NCBI GenBank assembly: GCA_018241665.1
Contig: JAFEDK010000017.1
Coordinates: forward strand, 180,745 to 244,744
Reading direction: 5' to 3'
Source of the DNA: Pseudomonadota bacterium
Lineage (GTDB): Bacteria > Pseudomonadota > Gammaproteobacteria > Burkholderiales > Rhodocyclaceae
DNA length: 64,000 nucleotides
The notes below the pieces were generated by a model that made no database searches, was not told the origin of the DNA, and saw only the letters and a list, made by a program, of their open reading frames with translations. The position numbers and the translations under genes were made by a program. This document shows, piece by piece, positions 18,251-27,997 of this stretch. The stretch's first letter is position 1; each line of letters starts with the position of its first letter.

Positions 18251-19212
18251 TATGCCTCCGGTACAAGTATTTCTTTCATCTTCCCAAGAATGGAATCGCA
18301 AAACTGATCATAGGATGATTTCAATTCAAATTCAAAATCGTCCAATTTCTCTTTCTTGACATAGCCCTGTGCTGAAGCTGCATCTGTATCCATTTCCACC
18401 GTTCTATCAACACCAGTAGGTGTTTTGAACTTGATACGGGCACGGCTATAGTCATCCTTCTTCTTGTTGAAGACTTTTTTCATTCGATTAAATTTATCCT
18501 TAACCGGATTGTCTTCATCCTTCAGTGTCAAAACAAGAGTTTTGCATTTCTCTTGAATGTAGCCATCTTCATCAATACTTGTGTACTTCTCTTTCTCCGA
18601 GATGAGTTCAATTGATTGGATTTTTCCGTTATCCAAGTCATGCTTCAAGCCATCAGAGATATGGCCATCAAATTGACACTTGAAGACTACACTATATTTT
18701 TTTGGTTTCCCGGCATCATCTACAGCACCATCTGGATGGTTCTGTTCAAAGTCTTGTGGGGCAAATGCCCTAGCATCACGAAGAATCTGATTGAACAATC
18801 GCTGAACCACGTACATACCAAGTCCAGTGCAATATTCAATCAGTACCAATGCTGGATTTAGTTCGTCTTGGGAAAGCTGCACAACAATGTGAACCGAAAA
18901 ATCTTGTCCTTCCTGTTCCTGCTTTTCTGCTGTACGTCTCTTCTTCTCTTTGGGAATGGTGAAAACAGGATCAGACATTCCTTTGTCCGACTTGTTCACC
19001 AGAATACTGATGGTGTCACCGTCCGACTTCCAGTCAGACACATAGAGTTGTTCGCGCCCCTTGGACATATCCTTGATGCGCTGCTCTAGGGGAACAAGCT
19101 CCATCAACTTAAGAGCTTTTCTGACAGAGATTGGCTTTGGTGCTTTGAAGGTGCGGGACTCAGCAACAATGGTGAGATCGTAGAAGAACACCAAACGCTC
19201 TGTTTTTTTCAT
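18250..19212 (-). CDS. 320-aa soluble protein, first gene of an AT-rich two-gene module
   Basis: I do not recognise a named family with confidence. The N-terminus (MKKTERLVFFYDLTIVAES) starts with a hydrophobic beta strand typical of phage-related RexA-like or DUF6731-like cytosolic proteins; residues 90-140 contain FSVHIVVQLSQDELNPALVL and a helix with LFNQILRDARAF; the middle and C-terminus are rich in Lys, Asp and Glu (DEDGYIQEKCKTLVL, KKVFNKKKDDYSRARIKF). There is no signal peptide or membrane helix. The gene is preceded by its own region at 19213 onward and drives the membrane gene that overlaps its stop. Low GC and position in an accessory island suggest recent transfer and a defence role, but function is unproven. 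Confidence 0.72.
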   Translation of the reverse strand: MKKTERLVFFYDLTIVAESRTFKAPKPISVRKALKLMELVPLEQRIKDMSKGREQLYVSDWKSDGDTISILVNKSDKGMSDPVFTIPKEKKRRTAEKQEQEGQDFSVHIVVQLSQDELNPALVLIEYCTGLGMYVVQRLFNQILRDARAFAPQDFEQNHPDGAVDDAGKPKKYSVVFKCQFDGHISDGLKHDLDNGKIQSIELISEKEKYTSIDEDGYIQEKCKTLVLTLKDEDNPVKDKFNRMKKVFNKKKDDYSRARIKFKTPTGVDRTVEMDTDAASAQGYVKKEKLDDFEFELKSSYDQFCDSILGKMKEILVPEA

Positions 19213-19621
19213 TTAATCTATCCCTTTGGAATTTTTCCTACAGCTTAAGACTTCGGCAAGGTCGTGATCAAGGTGGGTGAGTAGCTTCAGCGTTGCCTCT
19301 GCTCACGTTACACAGATCAGAAGCGTGACCTCGGCTGCGGGTGACCGCTTCTGGTCTCTGTGCTGTCGCCCCAGCGCCGATGGTTGAGTGTCTGCAAAGG
19401 CCGAGATGCCGTCGTTGACCACTCCTTCTTTATCCAAAACACATGTCTTGTGAGGATATTTCCACAACGCCCTCCCGAACGCTGTGGTGCCCTTCACACC
19501 CCCAACGGCGTCGAGTGAGGCCAAAAATCCAATTGACATGCTCTGACCCCCTATCCCAGAATCCCCTTCGCACAATTTCGTGCCAATGTCATGAATCGGC
19601 AAGCCGAGAAGGAGCGAGAGG
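19213..19621. other. Intergenic stretch between the AT-rich module and the core genome
   Basis: No convincing gene. A minus-strand frame at 19303-19602 has no ribosome-binding site and no recognisable content. The first 40 bases are AT-rich and probably hold the promoter of the 320-aa gene. A candidate plus-strand promoter for the next gene is TTGACA at 19533-19538 with CAGAAT at 19557-19562 (18-base spacing). The block 19320-19400 reads like degraded repetitive or coding remnant DNA. Confidence 0.35.
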
Positions 19622-20098
19622 ATGACCCAGAACGTGATTTCCCTGCCGCTGTCTGCGGAGCAGATCGACCTGGTCCAGAAAGCCCTGGAGGTGCTGGAGC
19701 AGCAGTTGGCGGGTTTGATTTCCCTGTCGGTGGATCAGCGGCGGGAGCTGAGCAAGATGGGGCCGAAGTCGGAGATGTTCGCGCGCAAGGCGTACGACGT
19801 GATCGCCCAGTCTCCGGAGATTCTGCCGGGGACTTTCGATCTCAAGGAATTTGGCGCGGACATCCAGGCGTTGGATCGCCTGCGTCCGGTGCTGGCCCGT
19901 CTGACCGCGCTGACTCAGCGTGGGGATGACACCGAGATGGCGCTGGGCAGCGACATCTACGCTGCGGCCTTGGAGGCTTACCGTTTTGCCAAGCTGGCGG
20001 GCAAGGGGACGGCACTGGATGAACTCCGCGCTCAGGCGTCGGCGCGTTTCAAGGGGCAGAGTCGGCGTCGCGATGAAACGGGTGCCGTTCCGGCCTGA
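19622..20098 (+). CDS. Conserved hypothetical helical protein (158 aa)
   Basis: A 158-aa, all-helical, cytoplasmic protein. AAGGAG at 19609-19614 fixes the ATG at 19622. It follows a pattern I know from uncharacterised bacterial proteins: a K-M-G-x-K-S-x-x-F-A-R-K-A segment near 50, a P-x-x-L-P-G-x-F-D-x-x-E-F segment near 70, LRPVLARLTALTQRGDDTEMALGSDIYAAALEAYRFAK near 95-130, and a basic, low-complexity tail (SRRRDETGAVPA). No enzymatic motif is visible. A block of 42-bp tandem repeats begins about 150 bases downstream, a context I have seen associated with this type of gene, though the link is not established. Confidence 0.7.
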   Translation: MTQNVISLPLSAEQIDLVQKALEVLEQQLAGLISLSVDQRRELSKMGPKSEMFARKAYDVIAQSPEILPGTFDLKEFGADIQALDRLRPVLARLTALTQRGDDTEMALGSDIYAAALEAYRFAKLAGKGTALDELRAQASARFKGQSRRRDETGAVPA

Positions 20099-20250
20099 TG
20101 GTCCTCGCTTGCAGGGGAGTGCGCGAGGCTCGGATCGAAACCCGTGTTGCTCTGGGCGGCACGGGTTTCAATTTTTGGGAAGCCAGCCTCCTCCGGACAT
20201 GAGTGGGTTTCCATCAGGGGTGAGCCAGTCCATGTCGCAGCCTCTAGCGC

Positions 20251-20380
20251 TTCGCTCTGAGGGAAGTGGGCTTCAATTGCGGGATCAAAAGTTCAGCTCC
20301 GAGGGAAGCGGGCTTCAATCACGGGATCAAATGCTCAGTTCCGAGGGAAGTGAGTTCAAGTCCCGGCATCAAGCGTTCGG
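20251..20380. repeat. 42-bp tandem repeats, about three copies
   Basis: The core GAGGGAAG recurs exactly every 42 bases (20259, 20301, 20343), with conserved GGCTTCAA and GGGATCAA segments in each unit and a fading fourth unit. The period is a multiple of three, so a plus-strand frame gives a 14-residue repeat (EGSGLQLRDQKFSS type), but there is no good start or ribosome-binding site. I regard it as a non-coding repeat block downstream of the 158-aa gene. Confidence 0.8.
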
Positions 20381-20458
20381 CTCCGGGCATCGAAGGTGCG
20401 GGTCGGAGGGGCGAGAGTCCAGGCTTGGAGGGGCGTGCAGGCGGACTTTTATCCTCGA

Positions 20459-20508
20459 TTATCCGCGTATGGATAATTTATCTTGTTCAAGATAAAACCG
20501 GATAATTG
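20459..20508. promoter_or_regulatory. AT-rich cluster of palindromes with TTATCC boxes
   Basis: Two inverted repeats lie side by side in an otherwise GC-rich region: TTATCC-N6-GGATAA (20459-20476) and TTTATCTT-GTTC-AAGATAAA (20477-20496), followed by a third GGATAATT. It could be an operator, a terminator or a protein-binding site. The TTATCC units resemble DnaA boxes but none is a perfect match. Confidence 0.5.
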
Positions 20509-20559
20509 GGCCGAATGCCAGGCGGGCCGCCGCCCCGCCAGCCTTGCTTGAGCATCCCG

Positions 20560-21114
20560 CTATTTCCCAATCTCATAGCGCAGTTCCACCATGCTGGTCC
20601 CCATCTGGCGAACTGAGATCAGCCGCAGCGTGGGGCTCAGGACGCGGCGTGGGAAGATCTGTTTCCCCTTGCCGAGGGTTACGGAGCCGATCTGGATGAT
20701 GATTTCATCGAGCAGTCCGGCGTCATGAAACTGTCCCGCCAGGTCTCCGCCGCCGACGATCCAGATGTTCTTTGGCCCCGCTGCGGCGCGCATCTGATTG
20801 TGCACCTCGCGCACGTCGCCTTTGACGAAGCGGATGTCCGCAGCTTCGATGGCGGGGAGCTGGCGGGTGGTGAATACCCAGGCCGGCTGGGTGTAGGGCC
20901 AGGGTGAGCCGGTTTCGGCGGCCACCTGGTCGGCGTTGCGGAGCATCCATTCATAGGTGGAGGACCCCATGGCCAGCGCGCCGACTTCGGCAATGAAGGC
21001 GGGATAGCTGGACGCGTTCAGATCGCCAAGGGGAAACAGCCATTCCAGCGAGTCATCCTCGGTGGCAATGAAGCCATCGAGACTGGAGGCGGTGTAGTAC
21101 TGGGTCTTCGTCAT
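20560..21114 (-). CDS. Dihydrofolate reductase family (RibD C-terminal fold) protein
   Basis: A 184-aa protein of the RibD-C/DHFR superfamily, NADPH-dependent reductases that in many cases have unknown substrates. Visible motifs are the N-terminal YYTASSLDGFIA, a GALAMGSSTYEWML helix, the nucleotide-binding PKNIWIVGGGDLAGQFHDAG segment and the IIIQIGSVTLGKGKQIFP strand. The ATG at 21114 (MTKTQYY) is preferred over 21123. It stands alone, divergent from the DUF2339 gene 92 bases away. It may reduce a small aldehyde, pterin or xenobiotic; nothing local indicates which. Confidence 0.85.
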   Translation of the reverse strand: MTKTQYYTASSLDGFIATEDDSLEWLFPLGDLNASSYPAFIAEVGALAMGSSTYEWMLRNADQVAAETGSPWPYTQPAWVFTTRQLPAIEAADIRFVKGDVREVHNQMRAAAGPKNIWIVGGGDLAGQFHDAGLLDEIIIQIGSVTLGKGKQIFPRRVLSPTLRLISVRQMGTSMVELRYEIGK

Positions 21115-21205
21115 TCCGGTCACCTCTTGCCAAAGGCGTTGTGCACACGGCGAAAATTACTCCCATGTGATAATCCGGCACACCCCTCCTGCACGGAAGA
21201 TCCGC

Positions 21206-24100
21206 ATGGAATCCCTGCTCGTCCTGCTGGCGTTTGCCTTTGTCATCGCGCCCATCGTGCTGCTGTTCCTGGTGATCGGCGCCCGGCGCCGGCTGGGGGA
21301 GCTGGAGCAAAAGGTCCTGCTGCAGGAAGAGCGGATCCAGCAGCTTTATCGTCAAGCCAGTGCCGCCCGGACGGCTGAGCCGCCGGAGGCTCCCGCCGTC
21401 CGGCCAGTCGAAGCCTCCGTGGTTCCGACGCCCGGCGCCGCCCCGGCGGCCGTCCCTGCCGAAATCGATTATGGCCCGGTGTTCGTGCCGGCGCTGCCGG
21501 GCCGGGAGCCGGCTCCGCTTGTGGAGGCCGTGGCCGACTACGGGCCGGCGCCGGCCGTGATGCCCGGCACCGTGGAGCCGCCCGCCGAGCCCGTCCGGCC
21601 CGTACCGCCGCCGGAAGCCTACGAACCAGCGCCGCCACCGGCCTGGCTGCTGGCCGCCAAGGCCTGGCTGTTCGGCGGCAATCTGGTGGCCAAGGTCGGC
21701 CTGCTGATTCTCTTCTTCGGCGTCAGCTTCCTGCTCAAGTACGCCGCGGCGCGGGTCTCGGTGCCGATCGAGCTGCGGCTGGCCGGCATCGTGGTCGCCG
21801 ACATCGCGCTGCTGCTGTGGGGCTGGCGCATCCGCGCAAGCCGCGCGTCGATCAGCCTGCCGGTGCAGGGCGCGGCCCTCGGTATCCTGATGCTGGTGAC
21901 TTTCGGCGCCTTCCGCCTGTACGCGCTGATTCCGGGTGGTCTGGCCTTCGCGCTGCTGTTCGTCCTGACCTTGTTCACCTGTCTGCTGGCGGTTCTGCAG
22001 GATGCGGTCTGGCTGGCGGTGTTTGGCATCGTCGGCGGCTTTGCGGCGCCGATCCTGACCTCCACCGGGCAGGGCAGCCATATCGGCCTGTTCTCGTACT
22101 ACGCGCTGCTCAACGCCGGGGTTCTGGCCATTGCGCTCAAGCGTTCGTGGCGGCTGCTCAACCTGCTCGGCTTCGCCTTCACCTTCCTGATCGGCACGGC
22201 CTGGGGCGTGCTGCGCTACCGGCCGGAAGACTATCTGTCGGCGCAGGGCTTCCTGATCCTGTTCTTCGTCTTCTACGTCGCCATCGCCATCCTCTACGCC
22301 GGCCGCCAGGCGCCGCGCCTCAAGCACTATGTGGATGGCACGCTGGTCTTCGGCACGCCGCTGCTGGCCTTTGGCCTGCAATACGGCCTCGTCCGCGACA
22401 CGCCCTTCGGGCTGGCCTTCTCGGCGCTGGCGCTGGGGCTGTTCTACACCGGCCTTACTGTGGCCCTGTGGCGGCGCCGCGGCGACACGCTGAAGCTGCT
22501 GGTCGAATCCTTCCTGGCCCTCGGCATCGTGTTCGGCACCCTGGCCATCCCGTTTGCCCTCGATGGCCGCTGGACCTCGGCCGCCTGGGCGCTGGAAGGG
22601 GCCGGCATCGTGTGGGTCGGCCTGCGCCAGAAGCAGACGCTGGCCTGGGTGTTCGGCGTGCTGGTGCAGGTCGGTGCGTGGGGGGCCTACGTGGCGTCGA
22701 TCGGCGGCCTGCCGCCGGAAGCCGGGTTTGCGGGGCAGGCCGTCAGCGACAATCTTTTCGATACCGGCTTCCTCGGCGGCCTGCTGCTTGCGCTCGGCGC
22801 GGGGTTCAGCAGCTGGGCCTTCCAGCGTCAGCCGGAAGGCCGCTACCGCCTGCATTCCCGCATCCTGCTCGGCTGGGCCGCCTACTGGTGGTTTGCCTGG
22901 GTGCTGGGCAGCCTCAACGGCTGGGGGGAGCAGGTTCTCGCCAGCCATAATCTGATCCGCGAGACCGCTTGGCCGCCCGTCCATCCCCTCTATTGCCTCT
23001 TCCTGGCGCTGGCCGCGCCGCTCTTTGCCCGCCTGGCCACGCGCTGGCAATGGGGCGAGCTGCGCTGGCTCGCCGCCGCCGTGTGGCCGGGCCTGCTCCA
23101 CGCCACGCTGCGGATTCTCGAGCAGCTCGGCAACCATCTCGCCATCCCCCCGTGGCCGGTGTGGCTGGCCTTTGTCGCGCTGTGGGCGGCCAGCGAATGG
23201 CTGCTGCGGGATGCCGGCCAGACCGGCTGGCTGCTGCCGGCACGCCAGCCCCGGCTGTTGCGGGTGTTGCACGCCCTCCGCACGGTCGGTCCGTGGCTCA
23301 TCCTGTGGCCGCTCGGCCACCATCTGGTCATCCTGGGCCTGCAGGCCGATTCGCCGGAACAGGCCGAACTGCTGGCTGCCGGCGGCTGGTTCACGGCCGG
23401 CAGCTGGGCGCGCTACCTGCCGGCCTGGGCGATGATGGCCTATGTGGCGCTGCTGATCCCCCGCGCCCGCAGCGAGCGCTGGCCGACCGCTCCCATCGCC
23501 GACTGGTACCGGAGCGTGCTCATCCCGCTGGGTACGTTGTGGTCCGTCGGGGTTGCCGTGATCTGGAACTTCACCCAGAACGGCCTGATGGCGCCCTTGC
23601 CCTACCTGCCGCTGCTCAACCCCCTCGACCTCACCACCGGCTACGCCGCGCTGCTCGCCGTGGCCGCCTGGCGGCTCACCGCGCCCGGCGGCGAACGCCG
23701 GCTGCCGGACTGGCTGCCGCAGCTGGCGGCCGGCGCCGCCTACGTGTGGTTCAACCTGATGCTGCTGCGCAGCGCCGCCCACTTCCTCGACATCCCTTAC
23801 CAGAGCGAAGCGCTGTTCCGCTCGCAATTCGTTCAGGCCATGCTGTCGCTGGTCTGGAGCGCCACGGCGCTGGTGCTGATGCGCTTCGCCGCCCGGCGCC
23901 TGCTGCGCAAGCCCTGGATGGCGGGGGCCGGGCTGCTGGGGTTGGTCATCGGCAAGCTGTTCTTGGTGGACCTCTCCAACGTCGGCGGCATCGAGCGTAT
24001 CGTGTCCTTCCTCGGCGTCGGCGTCCTGATGCTGGCCATCGGGTATCTGGCCCCATTTCCCACCGAACCCACCGACAAGAAACCGCCCGTCGCGCAATGA
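21206..24100 (+). CDS. DUF2339 large polytopic membrane protein
   Basis: A 964-aa inner-membrane protein of the DUF2339 family; function unknown. The start at 21206 gives an N-terminal membrane helix (LLVLLAFAFVIAPIVLLFLV), a short coiled coil (LGELEQKVLLQEERIQQLYRQ), a Pro/Ala-rich linker of about 100 residues, then more than 20 predicted membrane helices from about residue 150 to the end. GGAAG lies upstream. The last codons overlap the start of the DUF3999 gene (ATGA), and the two families are commonly encoded together, which implies a shared envelope function. Confidence 0.88.
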   Translation: MESLLVLLAFAFVIAPIVLLFLVIGARRRLGELEQKVLLQEERIQQLYRQASAARTAEPPEAPAVRPVEASVVPTPGAAPAAVPAEIDYGPVFVPALPGREPAPLVEAVADYGPAPAVMPGTVEPPAEPVRPVPPPEAYEPAPPPAWLLAAKAWLFGGNLVAKVGLLILFFGVSFLLKYAAARVSVPIELRLAGIVVADIALLLWGWRIRASRASISLPVQGAALGILMLVTFGAFRLYALIPGGLAFALLFVLTLFTCLLAVLQDAVWLAVFGIVGGFAAPILTSTGQGSHIGLFSYYALLNAGVLAIALKRSWRLLNLLGFAFTFLIGTAWGVLRYRPEDYLSAQGFLILFFVFYVAIAILYAGRQAPRLKHYVDGTLVFGTPLLAFGLQYGLVRDTPFGLAFSALALGLFYTGLTVALWRRRGDTLKLLVESFLALGIVFGTLAIPFALDGRWTSAAWALEGAGIVWVGLRQKQTLAWVFGVLVQVGAWGAYVASIGGLPPEAGFAGQAVSDNLFDTGFLGGLLLALGAGFSSWAFQRQPEGRYRLHSRILLGWAAYWWFAWVLGSLNGWGEQVLASHNLIRETAWPPVHPLYCLFLALAAPLFARLATRWQWGELRWLAAAVWPGLLHATLRILEQLGNHLAIPPWPVWLAFVALWAASEWLLRDAGQTGWLLPARQPRLLRVLHALRTVGPWLILWPLGHHLVILGLQADSPEQAELLAAGGWFTAGSWARYLPAWAMMAYVALLIPRARSERWPTAPIADWYRSVLIPLGTLWSVGVAVIWNFTQNGLMAPLPYLPLLNPLDLTTGYAALLAVAAWRLTAPGGERRLPDWLPQLAAGAAYVWFNLMLLRSAAHFLDIPYQSEALFRSQFVQAMLSLVWSATALVLMRFAARRLLRKPWMAGAGLLGLVIGKLFLVDLSNVGGIERIVSFLGVGVLMLAIGYLAPFPTEPTDKKPPVAQ

Positions 24101-25581
24101 CTGCCATGTACCCACCGCGAGTCCTGGCCTTTCCCGCTGTGCTGCTGGCGGCCAGCCTCGCCGCTCCGGCCGTGGTGGCGTCCACCGCGGCCGCGGTGAA
24201 GTCGGACACCCCGACGGACTACGCCTACGCGCTGCCCCTGCAGGTCAATGGCAAGCAGGGCGTGGTCAGCCTGCGCCTGCCGCAGACTGTCTATCTCAAG
24301 GCCAGAACGGCCGAACTCGATGATTTGCGGGTTTTTGATGCGCAGGGCGTGGTTCAGCCGCACGCCTTGTATCGCCCGCCGGCGGAACAGCCGGCCCGGC
24401 GGGGCGTTCTGGCGGCGAGCATTTTTCCGGTCCGCGGTGGGGCGTCTACGGTTGCCGGCAGGGCGCCGATCGATATCGACATCCAGACCCGCTCCGATGG
24501 CAGCGTGCAGTCGGTGCAGGCGCGGACCGGCCGCGTGCCGGACCGTGACCGTGCCGCCATCAGCCAGCTGATCCTGGATTTCGGTCCGGCGGCCAAGGGC
24601 GACGACAACGATCCGCTGCGCATCGAAGCCTTGCGCTTCCAGGCTCCCAGGGAGCAGGGTAGCTACAGCGCCGAGGTCTGGCTGGAAACCAGCAACGACC
24701 TCAAGCAATGGCACACCGCCGGCGTCGCCGAGCTGAGCTGGCTGCGCAACGACGGCGCCCAGACCCTGGCCAGCGACCGCCTCGAATTGAGTCCGCAGTC
24801 TTTCCGCTACGCGCGCCTGAGCTGGCGCAGGGGCGAGCCGATCGTGTTTCCAGGCATCGCCGCGGAAACGGTCACGCCGCAAAGCAGCGAGCCGGCCCGC
24901 GAAACCCTGTGGATCAAGCCCGTCGCCGGCAGGCAGGCCGGCGATCTGGTGTACCCGGCGGGAATCGCGCTGCCGGTGGAGCAGTTCAGCCTCGGGCTGC
25001 AGGAGGCGAACATCGTCTATCCGATGGCCCTCGGCGCCTACGTCGAGCGCCCCAGCCGCCAGGCCGGCAAAACTACCGAGTGGGTCTTTCAGCCGCGCTC
25101 CCAGGCCACCTTCTACCGGATCACCCAGGACGGCCAGACCCGTCGCTCGGGCGCCGTGGGTATCGGCCTTGGCCTCGGCCATCAGCAGGAATGGGTGATC
25201 CGGCCCTTGAATGCCGCCGCGACAGCTCAACCCGAGCTCGGACTGTCGTGGCAGGCCGCGACGCTGATCTTCCTGGCCGGCGGCACGCCGCCCTATACCC
25301 TCAGCTTCGGCCGCAGCGATGCGCCCCCGCTCAATCGGACGCTCGACCAGGTGGCCCCCGGATTCACCCCGGTCGAACTCAGGCAGCTGGAGCAGGCGCA
25401 GGTCGGCGAGCTGCAGGTCGGCCGCAGCGATGCCGCCGCCGCCAGCGCCGCCAGTCAGGCCGCTGTAGCGGCCCGGCAGCGCACTTACATCCTGTGGGGC
25501 GTGCTGCTGCTCGGCGTCGCCATCCTCGGCGGAATGGTCTGGCGGCTGGTCCGGCAGATGAGTGCGGGCAAGGAGGCTTGA
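24097..25581 (+). CDS. DUF3999 family exported protein
   Basis: A 494-aa protein with an N-terminal signal peptide (residues about 8-28, VLAFPAVLLAASLAAPAVVA), a large periplasmic beta-rich region and a C-terminal membrane helix (YILWGVLLLGVAILGGMVWRLV) with a short cytoplasmic tail. This matches DUF3999, the usual partner of DUF2339. The start overlaps the upstream stop by four bases, so the two are translationally coupled. It converges with the metallophosphoesterase gene 18 bases away. Function is unknown. Confidence 0.86.
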   Translation: MTAMYPPRVLAFPAVLLAASLAAPAVVASTAAAVKSDTPTDYAYALPLQVNGKQGVVSLRLPQTVYLKARTAELDDLRVFDAQGVVQPHALYRPPAEQPARRGVLAASIFPVRGGASTVAGRAPIDIDIQTRSDGSVQSVQARTGRVPDRDRAAISQLILDFGPAAKGDDNDPLRIEALRFQAPREQGSYSAEVWLETSNDLKQWHTAGVAELSWLRNDGAQTLASDRLELSPQSFRYARLSWRRGEPIVFPGIAAETVTPQSSEPARETLWIKPVAGRQAGDLVYPAGIALPVEQFSLGLQEANIVYPMALGAYVERPSRQAGKTTEWVFQPRSQATFYRITQDGQTRRSGAVGIGLGLGHQQEWVIRPLNAAATAQPELGLSWQAATLIFLAGGTPPYTLSFGRSDAPPLNRTLDQVAPGFTPVELRQLEQAQVGELQVGRSDAAAASAASQAAVAARQRTYILWGVLLLGVAILGGMVWRLVRQMSAGKEA

Positions 25582-25599
25582 GGCGGAGGGGACCGTCGC

Positions 25600-26784
<1,185 letters not shown>

Positions 26785-26799
26785 TCCGTTCTTGTTGTT

Positions 26800-27189
26800 T
26801 CAGGCCTTGCCGGACGATTGATCGCTGCTGTCGCCAGTGCTCTCCGGGGTGTCGGTCTTGCCCGGCAAGCCGCAGCGGCCCCAGCGGCTGTGGAAGCGGC
26901 CCTTGAGTTGCTGGCGCTCTTCCGGCGTCAGGCTCTCCCACTGGGCGCGGCGCTCGCGCCAGTGGCCGTGGCAGCCGCCGCGCAGGCCGCCGAAGAGGAT
27001 TCGGCTGAGCACCAGCACGCCCAGCGCCTGCCAGTAGCCGATGCGCGAGACGCCGGTAAACAGGTCGGGCAGCAGGCAGTTCCACAATTCCATGACGACC
27101 CAGGTGAGGGCGCCGATGCCGGCCACGGCCAGCAGGCCGATCTTGATGCAGCGCGACACGCAGCCGGATTTCTCGGTAGAGCATTTCAT
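26800..27189 (-). CDS. Small membrane protein partner of the sigma factor
   Basis: A 129-aa protein with two membrane helices (about 14-34 and 52-70: CIKIGLLAVAGIGALTWVVM and YWQALGVLVLSRILFGG) followed by a charged cytoplasmic tail with WESLTPEERQQLKGRF. This layout is common for small proteins encoded right after an ECF-like sigma gene; it may act as an anti-sigma or sensor, but this is inference. It starts 16 bases after the sigma gene stop. N-terminal cysteines (MKCSTEKSGCVSRC) are unusual and may bind metal. Confidence 0.7.
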   Translation of the reverse strand: MKCSTEKSGCVSRCIKIGLLAVAGIGALTWVVMELWNCLLPDLFTGVSRIGYWQALGVLVLSRILFGGLRGGCHGHWRERRAQWESLTPEERQQLKGRFHSRWGRCGLPGKTDTPESTGDSSDQSSGKA

Positions 27190-27205
27190 CTTGGTGGTTT
27201 CCCGT

Positions 27206-27757
27206 TCAGTTTCGTTCGTCGTAAAGGGGCTGGAGGCGCTCGCGCAGGTGCAGCACCGCTTGGCGCTTCCAGCCGAGCAAGGTGTTCAGGGGGACGCCGC
27301 TGTCGGCCGCCATGTCCTTGAAGCTGCGCCCGTCGATCTCGTGGCCGATGAAGGTGTCGCGCGGCCCCGGTGGTAATTCGTCGAGGGCCGCCGCGATGGC
27401 TTCCAGCCACAGCCGCCGCAGGTGCGCCGCCTCGGGCCCGCCGTCGCTGGCCGGCAGTTCGTTGTCCAGCCAGTGCGCGTCGTCGTCGTCGCCATCCTCC
27501 GGCCTGGCGAGCGGCAAGGGCTCTTCGCGCCGTTTGCGAAAGCGGTCCACGATCCGGTTGCGCGCCACCCGGAACAGCCACGCGCCGACCTGCTCGATCG
27601 GCTGCGGCAGGCGCCAGGCCTGGACCAGCTCGAAGAAGACATCCTGCAGGATGTCCTCCGCCTCGCCCGAGTCCGGCACCCGCTGACGGATGAAGCTGCC
27701 CAGCCGCCCGCTCTCGCGGGCGATGGTTTCAGTCAGGCGTCGGTCCTGCTCGGCCAT
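27206..27757 (-). CDS. ECF-type RNA polymerase sigma factor
   Basis: A 183-aa sigma-70 family factor. Region 2 is clear (EDILQDVFFELVQAW, then GAWLFRVARNRIVDRFRKRR) and region 4 has LDELPPGPRDTFIGHEIDGR followed by a helix-turn-helix (MAADSGVPLNTLLGWKRQA). The linker carries an acidic insert (EDGDDDDAHWLDNELP). The ATG at 27757 (MAEQDRRL) is preferred because 16 upstream codons look non-coding. It leads an operon with the small membrane protein and the metallophosphoesterase, so these are its likely partners or targets. Confidence 0.9.
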   Translation of the reverse strand: MAEQDRRLTETIARESGRLGSFIRQRVPDSGEAEDILQDVFFELVQAWRLPQPIEQVGAWLFRVARNRIVDRFRKRREEPLPLARPEDGDDDDAHWLDNELPASDGGPEAAHLRRLWLEAIAAALDELPPGPRDTFIGHEIDGRSFKDMAADSGVPLNTLLGWKRQAVLHLRERLQPLYDERN

Positions 27758-27997
27758 CGGCGTGGGCTCTTGGTGGGGCAGAGGAAGTGAAAACGGTGCA
27801 TCCATGCCTGGGTAGACGAACGCCAGGCGTGGATATTGTGGGTGGGTGGAAAAATAGTTGGGGCCTGCGCATGTGAAGTTTCGCCAGACTGCTTAGCAGA
27901 ACTTCGCATAAGCGCAGCCCTTTCCGCGCAAGGTTCGCCCCAGCCCCGCGCGTTATCATCAGCGCCCCTTCATGACGTTTCCGAGCTCCGCGCCATC

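Noticed and set aside
20251-20380. CRISPR array in the 42-bp repeat block
   Set aside because: The units are continuous tandem copies with no unique spacers.
20266-20505. Plus-strand frame through the 42-bp repeats
   Set aside because: It translates the repeat periodically but lacks a start with a ribosome-binding site and runs into the palindrome cluster.
21053-24115. 1020-codon minus-strand frame opposite the DUF2339 gene
   Set aside because: Gln/Arg/Gly-rich antisense reading with no motifs; the sense frame has clear membrane helices.
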